The notes under the pieces: model-generated
What the model saw: only the letters and a program-made list of their open reading frames with translations
The model's database searches: none
Told to the model about the DNA's origin: nothing
Made by a program: the position numbers and the translations under genes
From: Chloroflexota bacterium
Lineage (GTDB): Bacteria; Chloroflexota; Anaerolineae; J102
NCBI GenBank assembly: GCA_003353825.1
Contig: PIVW01000299.1
Location: 1-7,274, forward strand
Direction: 5' to 3'
DNA length: 7,274 nt
Shown here: piece by piece, positions 1-6,306 of the stretch
How positions within the stretch are numbered: position 1 is the first letter of the stretch
Layout: every line of letters starts with the position of its first letter

Positions 1-8
1 AGCATCAT

Positions 9-365
9 TCAAACGGTAAGCATGCTACGACCTGCCGTCATTACTCGCAAAACCGGCGGTTGCAATCGCACCGAACAAGGCGCTGACACGCATGCTATCT
101 TGAGCAGCATCCTCGTCACCTGTCGCCAGCAATCAATTTCTATCATTACGATCTGATCTCGCCGCTTACTCACGATCGGGTTAAATTTCCACTCTGATTC
201 CCCATCACCATATTCCGCAGCTGTCTCGATATAATTGCCTCCTGCATCGAGAAAACGATTCGTGAGTTCAGCGACATTGGCCGCACTCACTTCTAGCATG
301 TGAAATCCACCGAGACCGAGTATGGATACCTCGATTCCCGAACGTCCTAAAGTACGTCTTTCCAT
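9..365 (-). pseudogene. Aldo/keto reductase, N-terminal fragment (decayed)
   Basis: The first 74 or so residues read as a standard aldo/keto reductase (NADPH-dependent carbonyl reductase, TIM barrel). They start MERRTLGRSGIEVSILGLGG, followed by the NYIETAAEYGDGESE block (about residues 44-58) with the catalytic tyrosine at position 52; Glu47 stands where the classical family has Asp. The segment SKRRDQIVM (66-74) should run into LATK, which carries the catalytic lysine. Instead the frame goes into Cys/Arg/Pro-rich sequence with no family resemblance and stops at codon 119. Family members are usually about 280-380 residues, so the catalytic Lys and His and most of the barrel are missing. A perfect SD precedes the ATG, so the start is original and the break is secondary. 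It faces away from the transporter operon. I infer a pseudogene or recombination remnant; a sequencing or assembly error near 130-145 is the alternative. Confidence 0.75.
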
Positions 366-370
366 GATTA

Positions 371-380
371 TTCACCTCCT
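371..380 (-). promoter_or_regulatory. Shine-Dalgarno of the reductase fragment
   Basis: Read on the minus strand this is AGGAGGTGAA, a near-perfect match to the 16S 3' end. It lies 9 bases from AGGAGG to the ATG at 365-363. It fixes the start of the aldo/keto reductase fragment and shows that its 5' end was once functional. Confidence 0.8.
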
Positions 381-464
381 GCTTGTAAGTTTCTGCTACA
401 TTTTTGGGAAATTACTTATATCCTATCTTCTTGAAAGTGTTGCACGCACCTACGTGCCGTTACA

Positions 465-530
465 AAGCGTCGCTAAAGGGTTTGCGAATCGGCCCCTGAA
501 GTGCTTGATAAACCCCCTTAAACGTCGCTT
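465..530. repeat. Imperfect inverted repeat
   Basis: The left arm 465-483 (AAGCG..CG..AAGGGTTT) and the right arm 510-530, read in reverse complement (AAGCGACG...GGGTTT), match over most of their length with two extra bases in the right arm. The spacer is 26 bases. It lies upstream of the candidate promoter, so it is probably not in the transporter mRNA. It could be an operator, a small mobile-element remnant or chance. Confidence 0.4.
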
Positions 531-579
531 CCAGCCACTGTATCGAAAGACCACCCCCCAAAAACTCTTAAGCTGTTGT

Positions 580-608
580 TTGACAATGTGTCCTGACCTG
601 TGTAGAGT
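580..608 (+). promoter_or_regulatory. Candidate sigma-70-type promoter of the transporter operon
   Basis: A perfect -35 TTGACA (580-585) is followed by a 17-base spacer and the -10 TAGAGT (603-608, 4 of 6 to consensus). The start point would fall near 614-616, giving a leader of about 175 bases before the ATG at 790. It is the best promoter-like pair I found in the intergenic region and is correctly oriented for the transporter genes. No experimental support is available. Confidence 0.55.
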
Positions 609-616
609 AGAGTGGT

Positions 617-626
617 ACGCTAGCGT
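617..626. promoter_or_regulatory. Palindrome ACGCTAGCGT at the expected start point
   Basis: A perfect 10-base palindrome lies directly downstream of the -10 element, where a repressor commonly blocks transcription. The symmetry does not extend further outward. I do not recognise a known operator consensus, so the regulatory role is inference from position. Confidence 0.3.
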
Positions 627-668
627 TACTTTCGTGATAGCGAAGGGACTTGTGATTTATTTCTTACT

Positions 669-701
669 GACGTCGTGGGATGCGTGCAGCATGATGACGT
701 C
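669..701 (+). promoter_or_regulatory. Leader RNA hairpin with two GACGTC arms
   Basis: GACGTC (669-674) pairs with GACGTC (696-701) and the stem extends by a G-U and a U-A pair to 8 bp. After a small internal loop (GGG against G), ATGC (680-683) pairs with GCAT (689-692) around a 5-base loop. It would form in the 5' leader of the transporter mRNA. No U-run follows, so it is not a terminator as it stands. The GACGTC palindromes could instead be a DNA-level tandem binding site 27 bases apart. Confidence 0.4.
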
Positions 702-745
702 TGACAGTGTCCAGGTACTTGCAACACAAACTGCATCTGGTAAGC

Positions 746-759
746 AGGAGGTGATATTG
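746..759 (+). promoter_or_regulatory. Perfect upstream SD with in-frame TTG start
   Basis: AGGAGGTGAT (746-755) is fully complementary to the bacterial 16S 3' end. Five bases after AGGAGG comes TTG (757-759), in frame with the binding-protein ATG at 790 and 11 codons ahead of it. The second SD, AAGGAGGG (778-785), serves the ATG. Both starts look usable. The ATG start gives the more conventional signal peptide, so I annotate that one and keep the TTG as an alternative. Confidence 0.5.
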
Positions 760-789
760 AAGTCGTTCTCACACACTAAGGAGGGTACA

Positions 790-2139
790 ATGAAACGAAA
801 TCTCAACCGAACTTGGCTCATGCCGATCGTTATTCTAATCCTGGCTCTAATCCTGGTCTCGTGCGGAGGCGCCACGGTAGAGCAGGTACAGCCAACAGCG
901 GCGCCGGAGCCGACCGAAGCACCACCAGAACCCACTGAGGCTCCCGAACCGACAGAAGCGCCAGCGGAAGTGCCCGCTCCCGAAGGAGAACCTGTAAAGA
1001 TAGGGGCATTGGCGCCGCTGAGCGCACCCGGTTCAGTGACCGGTGGCGAAGCCATGCAGGCAGCGTTTGCTATCGCCGTAGAAGAGATCAATGCAGCAGG
1101 TGGGGTGCTAGGACAACCGCTGGAGCTAGTCCTGGTAGACACCGAAGGACTGCCCGAACGTGGCACCGCCGCTATGGAGAAGTTGATCAACCAGGACAAT
1201 GTGGCCGCCGTGGTGGGTGAATATCACAGCGCCGTTGGCATCACCGCCAAAGAAGTGGCTCATAACAATGGCATCCCTGTGGTCTTTGCCGAAACCTGGA
1301 ATGACCAGATTACAGCCGTTCAATATCCTGAGGTCTTCCGCATCGCCCCCCTCTCGTCTGAGGTGGCTTCTGTTGATGCTCGCTTCATCCAATCCTTGGG
1401 CGCCGAAAAAGTAGTGATCATGACCGAGAACACCGACTACGGCATCCCCGCAGCCGAAGACACGACGGCACGGTTGGCCGAGTTGGGCATCGATGCCACT
1501 ACCTTCTCTGCCGATATCGGCACTCAGGATTTCTCTGCTGTCGTCGAACGCATCAAGGCCGAAGAAGCGCAGTTGATTCTGGTTCTGCTCACGGGTGAAA
1601 CCTCCTACAACTTCCAACAACAAGCCGCTGAAGCTGGTATCGGCCCTCAAGATATCATCATGATCTGCAACCAGGTCGCTGGTGATTCTGATGCTTTCTG
1701 GACCAATGTGCCCGACGGCAATCTCTGTTTCTATCGGCGTATTGGTTTGCCAAGAGCGCTTTTCACCGAAACCACCCAGGCCTTTGTAGACAGTTACACC
1801 ACTGCCACCGGCAAGGCTGAAGCTGAATCTTATGCCATGGAAGCGTATGATTCTCTGAAACTCATGGCTCAGGCTATCAACGAAGCCGGTTCTAGCGATG
1901 CTGAAGCCATCATTGCCGCTCTTGAAAGTATTTCCTACGACGGCGCTCTGGGCAACATCACCTTCCCGTACGGTACCGGCAAGGCCCCCAGCGAGGATGG
2001 TCGCGAAGATAAGTGGTGGCATCAGTTCCCTGACCCCGCCATCACCATGGTGCAGTACACCGAACCCGGTCAGGCTGCTGCCGACGCTGCTGTCGTCTTC
2101 CCACCCGCCTACCAGACTGCCGATGCCGTTCTTCCCTAA
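790..2139 (+). CDS. livK: Branched-chain amino-acid ABC transporter, substrate-binding lipoprotein
   Basis: This 449-residue extracytoplasmic solute receptor (Peripla_BP_6 / LivK-like, type I periplasmic-binding fold) would deliver substrate to the LivH/LivM channel. Residues 1-24 form a lipoprotein signal peptide (Lys/Arg n-region, hydrophobic core) and LVSC (22-25) is a perfect lipobox with Cys25 lipidated. Residues 28-68 are a Pro/Glu/Thr/Ala linker with repeated PEPTEA units. The binding domain starts at VKIGALAPLS (69-78) and continues with the family blocks INAAGGVLGQPLELVLVD and VAAVVGEYHS. Cys293 and Cys313 are candidates for a disulfide. I chose the ATG at 790 because AAGGAGGG lies 4 bases before it and it gives an ideal signal peptide; an in-frame TTG at 757 is possible. 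The gene is first in the operon and a hairpin follows its stop. The ligand cannot be told from sequence: leucine-type amino acids are most likely, but other amino acids, amides or urea-like solutes are possible. Confidence 0.93.
   Translation: MKRNLNRTWLMPIVILILALILVSCGGATVEQVQPTAAPEPTEAPPEPTEAPEPTEAPAEVPAPEGEPVKIGALAPLSAPGSVTGGEAMQAAFAIAVEEINAAGGVLGQPLELVLVDTEGLPERGTAAMEKLINQDNVAAVVGEYHSAVGITAKEVAHNNGIPVVFAETWNDQITAVQYPEVFRIAPLSSEVASVDARFIQSLGAEKVVIMTENTDYGIPAAEDTTARLAELGIDATTFSADIGTQDFSAVVERIKAEEAQLILVLLTGETSYNFQQQAAEAGIGPQDIIMICNQVAGDSDAFWTNVPDGNLCFYRRIGLPRALFTETTQAFVDSYTTATGKAEAESYAMEAYDSLKLMAQAINEAGSSDAEAIIAALESISYDGALGNITFPYGTGKAPSEDGREDKWWHQFPDPAITMVQYTEPGQAAADAAVVFPPAYQTADAVLP
904..963 (+). 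repeat. PEPTEA repeat linker of the binding protein
   Basis: Residues 39-58 contain three successive Pro-Glu-Pro-Thr-Glu-Ala units, the second following an extra Pro, between the lipidated cysteine and the folded domain. Synonymous codons differ among the units (ccg/ccc, acc/act/aca, gca/gct/gcg), so the repeat is kept at protein level and is not a fresh DNA slippage product. Such linkers are common in Chloroflexota and other lipoproteins, where they tether the receptor away from the membrane. Confidence 0.75.
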
Positions 2140-2170
2140 CTCCGTCTAGCACTACTCGAGTAACCCAATC

Positions 2171-2203
2171 GATAGCCCCTGGTTGCAACAATCAGGGGCT
2201 ATC
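2171..2203 (+). terminator. Intercistronic hairpin (attenuator or 3' stabiliser)
   Basis: GATAGCCCCTG (2171-2181) pairs perfectly with CAGGGGCTATC (2193-2203). The stem continues inward through a G-U, two U-A and a G-C pair to a CAA triloop, giving about 15 bp. It starts 31 bases after the binding-protein stop and ends 19 bases before the livH ATG. The sequence after it (TCCCTATTATC) lacks a U-run, so complete intrinsic termination is unlikely. In binding-protein operons such structures typically end or protect the short mRNA and lower permease expression relative to receptor. The structure is seen in the sequence; the role is inference. Confidence 0.65.
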
Positions 2204-2222
2204 TCCCTATTATCACCTCTCT

Positions 2223-3467
2223 ATGGAAAATCCCTCGGTCTTTTATTATACGTTAGTGTGGCTGGTTGGTTGGGGTGCTATCGGAAGTCTGATCACACCA
2301 CGCGTCTACTCACGAAAAGATAAAGATATCTCACAGGCAGCGCTCATCGGGACACTGATAGGAGCTGCGACTGGGCCATTTGGCCTGATACCCTTGTGGA
2401 TTCTTACGCCTAAGCTGGGCCGTAAATGGATTATTTTTCCTAGCATTGCGGTTATTGGCATACTCATTTGGGCTTTCGTACAGGCTGATCCAGATAATTT
2501 ATGCGTTACCAATGGCAAGTTCGTGGCAACACAGGTTACCAATGGCCTTGTCATCGGAACCATTTACGGATTAATGGCCCTGGGCCTGACCTTGATCTTT
2601 TCTATCCTTGGCATCGTCAGCTTTGCTCATGGTGAATTCTACATGATTGGAGGCATGGTGGTGTATTACTTAATGGTGCAGTGGTTGCCGGGATTACCAC
2701 CTATTGCTGCTATTCTGGGCACCGCCCTGGCTACCATGCTTCTGGGACTTGTGTTCGAGCGTCTTTTCCTGCGGGCTATGAGTGCAGGTAAGGTCGAACG
2801 GCCTGGAGAATATGCCATTTTAGTGACATTTGGTCTGGCGTTCTTCCTGCAATATACGACTCTGGCCCTGGTTGGAGCCAGCCCTAAAAAAGTACCTCGT
2901 TTCTTCGAATACCCCACCATCAATATCCCATCTGCAGTGGACCCCTATATTTTAAAGGTTACAGCTGGGCACATCCTCTTGTTCGATGCAATCTCTATCA
3001 CGACACCGCGCTTCACCGCCATGATCATCGCACTTTTGTTGTTGGTACTGCTAATGCTCTTTCTGAATCGAACATGGTATGGCAAGGCGCTTAGGGCGGT
3101 CAGCCAGGATCGCCAGGCCGCAGCCGTGACCGGCATCAATCCCAACACCATGAACACACTGGCATTCGGTTTGGGAGGTATGTTGGCCGGCATTTCAGGC
3201 GCGGCACTTGTACAAGTATTCTCGTGGGTACCGTGGGTGGGTGTTCCTGCGGCTTCCCGTGCTTTTGTTATTATTGTACTGGGGGGAATGGGATCGTTGC
3301 CAGGGGCCTTTTTAGGTGGTCTCGCCCTGGGCCTTGTCGAGGCTCTGGGCGCCGGTTGTGTGCCAGATCCTCACCGGGCGACAGCTTATATCCCAGCTTA
3401 TGGTATGATCATCTTGGTGTTGGTGCTTCTTCTTAAACCGACCGGGCTTTTTGGGAGAGAGTTATGA
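2223..3467 (+). CDS. livH: Branched-chain amino-acid ABC transporter permease, LivH type, with N-terminal extension
   Basis: This 414-residue inner-membrane permease would form half of the channel with LivM. The LivH core starts near residue 103 (TQVTNGLVIGTIYGLMALGLTLIF) and carries the family mark SFAHGEFYMIGG (133-144). The cytoplasmic coupling region is RAVSQDRQAAAVTGINPNTMN (about 291-311), followed by VIIVLGGMGSLPGAFLGG (349-366) and the C-terminal KPTGLFGREL. The family norm is about 290-310 residues; here about 100 residues precede the core, with three likely membrane segments (about 8-28, 38-61 and 69-87) and the block GAATGPFGLIPLWIL (47-61). No in-frame ATG occurs between codon 1 and the core (the first is codon 118, inside it), so the extension belongs to the protein. 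No SD precedes the ATG; the bases before it are CACCTCTCT, so initiation may be weak. The stop overlaps the next start (ATGA). Confidence 0.92.
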   Translation: MENPSVFYYTLVWLVGWGAIGSLITPRVYSRKDKDISQAALIGTLIGAATGPFGLIPLWILTPKLGRKWIIFPSIAVIGILIWAFVQADPDNLCVTNGKFVATQVTNGLVIGTIYGLMALGLTLIFSILGIVSFAHGEFYMIGGMVVYYLMVQWLPGLPPIAAILGTALATMLLGLVFERLFLRAMSAGKVERPGEYAILVTFGLAFFLQYTTLALVGASPKKVPRFFEYPTINIPSAVDPYILKVTAGHILLFDAISITTPRFTAMIIALLLLVLLMLFLNRTWYGKALRAVSQDRQAAAVTGINPNTMNTLAFGLGGMLAGISGAALVQVFSWVPWVGVPAASRAFVIIVLGGMGSLPGAFLGGLALGLVEALGAGCVPDPHRATAYIPAYGMIILVLVLLLKPTGLFGREL

Positions 3468-4693
3468 AAAACCGGTGGCTATGGGTGGGGAGCGTTATCG
3501 GCCTCTTGTTCTTACTGATCCTTCCCATACCCTTGAGCCAGAAGCCTTATCTCATGCACATCACAATTGTGGCGTTGTTCTATGCTATTTTGGCTTCCAG
3601 TTGGTCGCTATTGGCCGGGTATGGCGGCCAGTTTTCTTTTGCCCACATGGCATTCATGGGCATCGGTGCCTACGCAGCGGCCATGTTCGGCCAATACGTC
3701 CGCTTCACAACCGCCCCAACCCAGACTTGCACGGAGATCCCTCTGGGCGGTTATTGGCTTGTGATCATGAATGTTTCGGGTGAAAACTGCCTGGATATCG
3801 CCAAAGAGACGACGATGCCGGCCGGCGCATTCATCATCCAATTTCCGCCCTTTGTGGATATCGGCCTGGGCATCCTGGTGGGCGGTCTGGCCGGCCTGCT
3901 GATTGGGTTTCTTGTATTACGCTTACGCCGAACCTATCTGGCGCTCTTTACCATCGCCTTTGCCGAGATTTTGCGAACAGTACTCAATGCCGAGATCGAT
4001 CTAACTGGAGGCCCCAGTGGTTTGGCACTGCCCCCCCTTTTCCCCAACGGTGTGAACGTTTTCGGCAACGAATTCAGTTCTGTCGATAAAGTTCCTTCCT
4101 ATTATGTTATGGCGATTTTGTTCATCTTGAGCCTGGTGCTGATGTATTGGCTGGCAGCATCGCGCTTTGGACTATTCATACGCTCCATTCGAGAAGATGA
4201 AGAAGCTGCATCATCATTGGGCGTAAATGTTGTCCGATACAAGGTTTTAGTTTTCGTAATAACAGCCATGATCGCTGCCGCCGCCGGTGCTGTCATGGGG
4301 CATTACATTGGCTTGATCACTCCCAATATTATGGTTATCAAGGAAATGAGTATCGTCATAGCCATGGCGGTGATTGGCGGTCTCGAAAGCCTGATTGCTG
4401 CCGCAATTGGTGCTGTGATCATCGAGTATGCGCTGGAGTATTTGCGCACAGACATCACCATTGGCTCGTTGACAATCGCAATGACCGACTGGAGGTTGGT
4501 CGTCTTCGGCGCGCTCCTTATGCTCACGTTACGGTTCTGGACTAACGGCTTGATCGCCCCCATCATTCAACGAATCACCCGCACAGGTGTGGAAGAAGAG
4601 ACAGTAGCCAAGCGTCAGATAGCAGACGAAGAGGTAACAGCTTCTACAGATAGCGCTTCTGCAAAGAAGACAGCGGTGGAAGGTAAAACATGA
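3464..4693 (+). CDS. livM: Branched-chain amino-acid ABC transporter permease, LivM type
   Basis: This 409-residue inner-membrane permease is the partner of LivH. Family marks are SLLAGYGGQFSFAHMAFMGIGAY (48-70), the LRLRRTYLALFTIAFAEILR block (152-171), the TGGPSGL loop (181-187), the cytoplasmic coupling region SIREDEEAASSLGVNVVRYK (241-260) and MAVIGGLESLIAAAIGAV (301-318). Two departures from the usual length of about 320-330 residues stand out. A polar insertion of roughly 50 residues (79-129) after the third membrane segment probably faces outside and carries Cys89 and Cys109. A hydrophilic, acidic/lysine-rich tail (about 372-409) would lie in the cytoplasm. The start is the ATG inside the ATGA overlap with livH, with GGGAG a few bases upstream, so translation is coupled. 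Its own stop overlaps livG in the same way. Confidence 0.93.
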   Translation: MKNRWLWVGSVIGLLFLLILPIPLSQKPYLMHITIVALFYAILASSWSLLAGYGGQFSFAHMAFMGIGAYAAAMFGQYVRFTTAPTQTCTEIPLGGYWLVIMNVSGENCLDIAKETTMPAGAFIIQFPPFVDIGLGILVGGLAGLLIGFLVLRLRRTYLALFTIAFAEILRTVLNAEIDLTGGPSGLALPPLFPNGVNVFGNEFSSVDKVPSYYVMAILFILSLVLMYWLAASRFGLFIRSIREDEEAASSLGVNVVRYKVLVFVITAMIAAAAGAVMGHYIGLITPNIMVIKEMSIVIAMAVIGGLESLIAAAIGAVIIEYALEYLRTDITIGSLTIAMTDWRLVVFGALLMLTLRFWTNGLIAPIIQRITRTGVEEETVAKRQIADEEVTASTDSASAKKTAVEGKT

Positions 4694-5460
4694 TCGAACT
4701 GCATGTAAACTCTGTAAGCAAATCTTTCGGTGGCGTACATGCCCTAAACGACGTGAATTTCAGGTTACGTGGACCAGAATTGATCGGATTGATCGGACCG
4801 AATGGCGCCGGTAAAACCACGTTGACGAACATTCTTAACGGCGCCTATAAACCTAGCGCAGGGACCGTATATCTCAACGGCCGCCGTATCGATACCAAAC
4901 GGTCGTATGAGATCGCCCGTGCCGGGCTGGGGCGTACTTTCCAGGTGACGCGCGCATTTCGACGAATGACGGTCATGGAGAATTTACTTGTGCCAGCTAT
5001 GGCAAAGCATACAACCGCACGCAAACGAGATATTGAAGCCCAGGCCCATGAGGTACTAGAGTTCCTGACAATGGATCATTTGGTCAGTGAGTATGCTCGA
5101 GCATTGTCTGGCGGGCAACAGAAACTATTGGAGCTAGGACGCCTGTTGATGCTGGACCCTGACATCATCATCCTCGACGAGCCGTTCGCCGGTGTACACC
5201 CCAAACTGATGGAAATCATATACAATTTCATCGAGCAAGTGAACGCACGTGGCAGGGCATTCATTATCATCAGTCACGATATGGACACGATTTTCACATT
5301 GAGTAGGCGCTTACTGGTGCTCAACAATGGAGAGCTAATCGCCGATGGCGATCCCGAAGTAGTACGGCACGATCCGCATGTCATCGAAGCCTATTTAGGC
5401 GAAGATGATCATACAACGGCGGACGATCAGATGCTGGACAGGGGTGAGAAACATGCTTGA
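4690..5460 (+). CDS. livG: Branched-chain amino-acid ABC transporter ATP-binding protein, LivG type
   Basis: This 256-residue cytoplasmic ATPase drives the LivHM channel together with LivF. All canonical elements are present: Walker A GPNGAGKT (36-43, Lys42), Q-loop Gln85 in GRTFQVTRAF, signature LSGGQ (139-143), Walker B IIILDEP (159-165, Asp163, Glu164), D-loop AGVHPKL (167-173) and switch histidine His196 in IISHDMD. The residues after about 237 form a short charged tail. Length is normal for LivG. The ATG overlaps the livM stop by ATGA, with GGAAGG about 6 bases upstream. The end of the gene contains the SD of livF, and the two genes overlap by 8 bases. The ATPase itself gives no clue to the substrate. 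Confidence 0.95.
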   Translation: MIELHVNSVSKSFGGVHALNDVNFRLRGPELIGLIGPNGAGKTTLTNILNGAYKPSAGTVYLNGRRIDTKRSYEIARAGLGRTFQVTRAFRRMTVMENLLVPAMAKHTTARKRDIEAQAHEVLEFLTMDHLVSEYARALSGGQQKLLELGRLLMLDPDIIILDEPFAGVHPKLMEIIYNFIEQVNARGRAFIIISHDMDTIFTLSRRLLVLNNGELIADGDPEVVRHDPHVIEAYLGEDDHTTADDQMLDRGEKHA

Positions 5461-6154
5461 AGTCAAGGACCTGTTTGCCGGCTATTACAAAGATCTAAAC
5501 ATATTGCAGAATGTCTCTCTCAAGGCGCCTTCAGCAAAGATCACGACTGTGCTCGGGGCCAATGGTGTCGGTAAATCCACACTGCTTAAAGCCATTTTCG
5601 GATTCCTGAAACCGAATTCCGGTGAGATATTGTTGTCTGGTGAGGATATCATCGCTACGCCGACCTACGAGCGCATCAATCTTGGGCTTGCCTATATACC
5701 ACAACATCCGGGCGTGTTTCGACATATGACGGTCGAAGAGAATCTAGAACTCGGCGCCTGGACCTTTCGTAGAGATAAAAAGCAAATAAAGAGGAAGCTG
5801 GCAGAAAATTATGAGCGCTTTCAGGTGCTGAAAGATCGCCGTAAATCGCCGGCGGGTGATCTTTCGGGGGGTATGCAACGTATGGTAGAGATCGGCCGCA
5901 CCTTAATGACCAATCCACAAGTGATTTTGATCGATGAACCTACTGCCGGCCTGGCCAAGCTATTATCGGAGATGGTTTATGCAATGTGTGCTGATTTAAG
6001 GGACAAAGAGGGGTTGACGATCGTGCTGGTCGATCAGGAGATCCGACAGGCACTGAAGATCGCCGATTATGTCTATGTTTTGGAATTGGGAAGAAACAAG
6101 TTCGAAGGGCCGGTTCATGAATTCACTGACCTGGAAAAAGCGTTTTGGGTTTAG
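5453..6154 (+). CDS. livF: Branched-chain amino-acid ABC transporter ATP-binding protein, LivF type
   Basis: This 233-residue second ATPase of the transporter, of normal length, pairs with LivG. It has Walker A GANGVGKST (35-43, Lys41), Q-loop Gln84 in YIPQHPGVF, signature LSGGMQ (138-143) and Walker B VILIDEP (157-163). At the switch position, where LivG has His, it has VDQE (193-196). LivF proteins generally carry EQN here, so the lack of His is a family trait, though the exact residues differ. The D-loop reads AGLAKLLSE, lacking the proline of the common AGLAPK form. I chose the ATG at 5453 because AGGGGTGA (5440-5447) lies 5 bases before it and the protein then begins with the usual MLEVKDLFAGY; the frame is open further upstream inside livG but without a sensible start. 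No clear terminator follows. Confidence 0.95.
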   Translation: MLEVKDLFAGYYKDLNILQNVSLKAPSAKITTVLGANGVGKSTLLKAIFGFLKPNSGEILLSGEDIIATPTYERINLGLAYIPQHPGVFRHMTVEENLELGAWTFRRDKKQIKRKLAENYERFQVLKDRRKSPAGDLSGGMQRMVEIGRTLMTNPQVILIDEPTAGLAKLLSEMVYAMCADLRDKEGLTIVLVDQEIRQALKIADYVYVLELGRNKFEGPVHEFTDLEKAFWV

Positions 6155-6306
6155 AAAGAATGGCTCGACGGATGCTACATTCGACTATCTGTACACCATC
6201 AATTTGACACATCAAGAACACATCCTGTTTTCCCTCACAATATCGTTATATCTGGTAGGAGCCTTACACAATTTGTCAGCAAGCGGGCATAAAATGGGGT
6301 GGTTTA

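Larger units (their letters stand above)
366..789. other. Divergent intergenic region / transporter leader
   Basis: This 424-base stretch separates two divergently oriented genes and I find no convincing gene in it. Left to right it holds the minus-strand SD of the reductase (371-380), a weak minus-strand -10-like TATAAG (420-415) with no good -35, an imperfect inverted repeat (465-530), a plus-strand promoter (580-608), a palindrome at the expected start point (617-626), a hairpin in the leader RNA (669-701), and two SD sequences (746-755 and 778-785). If the promoter call is right, the transporter mRNA has a leader of about 175 bases, long enough for regulation. The frame of the downstream gene is open through the whole region from 322, but the peptide resembles nothing and the promoter lies inside it. 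Confidence 0.7.

Noticed and set aside
19..97. GCATGCTA occurring twice (20-27 and 90-97)
   Set aside because: Two 8-mers 70 bases apart inside a decayed coding region are compatible with chance; no array or further copies are seen.
609..620. AGAGTGGTACGC resembling the T-box core (GGTGGNACCGCG)
   Set aside because: The conserved CCGCG part is missing, the site coincides with the predicted transcription start, and no terminator follows before the gene.
322..789. The binding-protein frame stays open upstream, allowing a 605-residue protein from an ATG at 322
   Set aside because: The extra 156 residues resemble no protein and overlap the reductase start on the other strand. The stretch contains the best promoter and would bury a perfect lipoprotein signal peptide in the middle of the protein.
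657..1199. Minus-strand open frame of 180 codons with Gly/Ser/Val repeats
   Set aside because: Its repeats are simply the antisense reading of the Pro/Glu/Thr/Ala linker of the lipoprotein.
1126..2022. Long minus-strand open frame of 298 codons antisense to the binding-protein gene
   Set aside because: It is a shadow of the codon bias of the plus-strand gene. The peptide shows no family motifs, and the plus strand encodes a clear LivK-type protein.
6160..6207. Short plus-strand ORF after livF starting MARRMLHST
   Set aside because: It has only 15 codons, no convincing SD and no recognisable features.
6204..6232. TTGACA as a promoter for the aminotransferase
   Set aside because: The -35 is perfect but the hexamers at 16-18 bases spacing (TGTTTT, GTTTTC, TTTTCC) are poor -10 elements.
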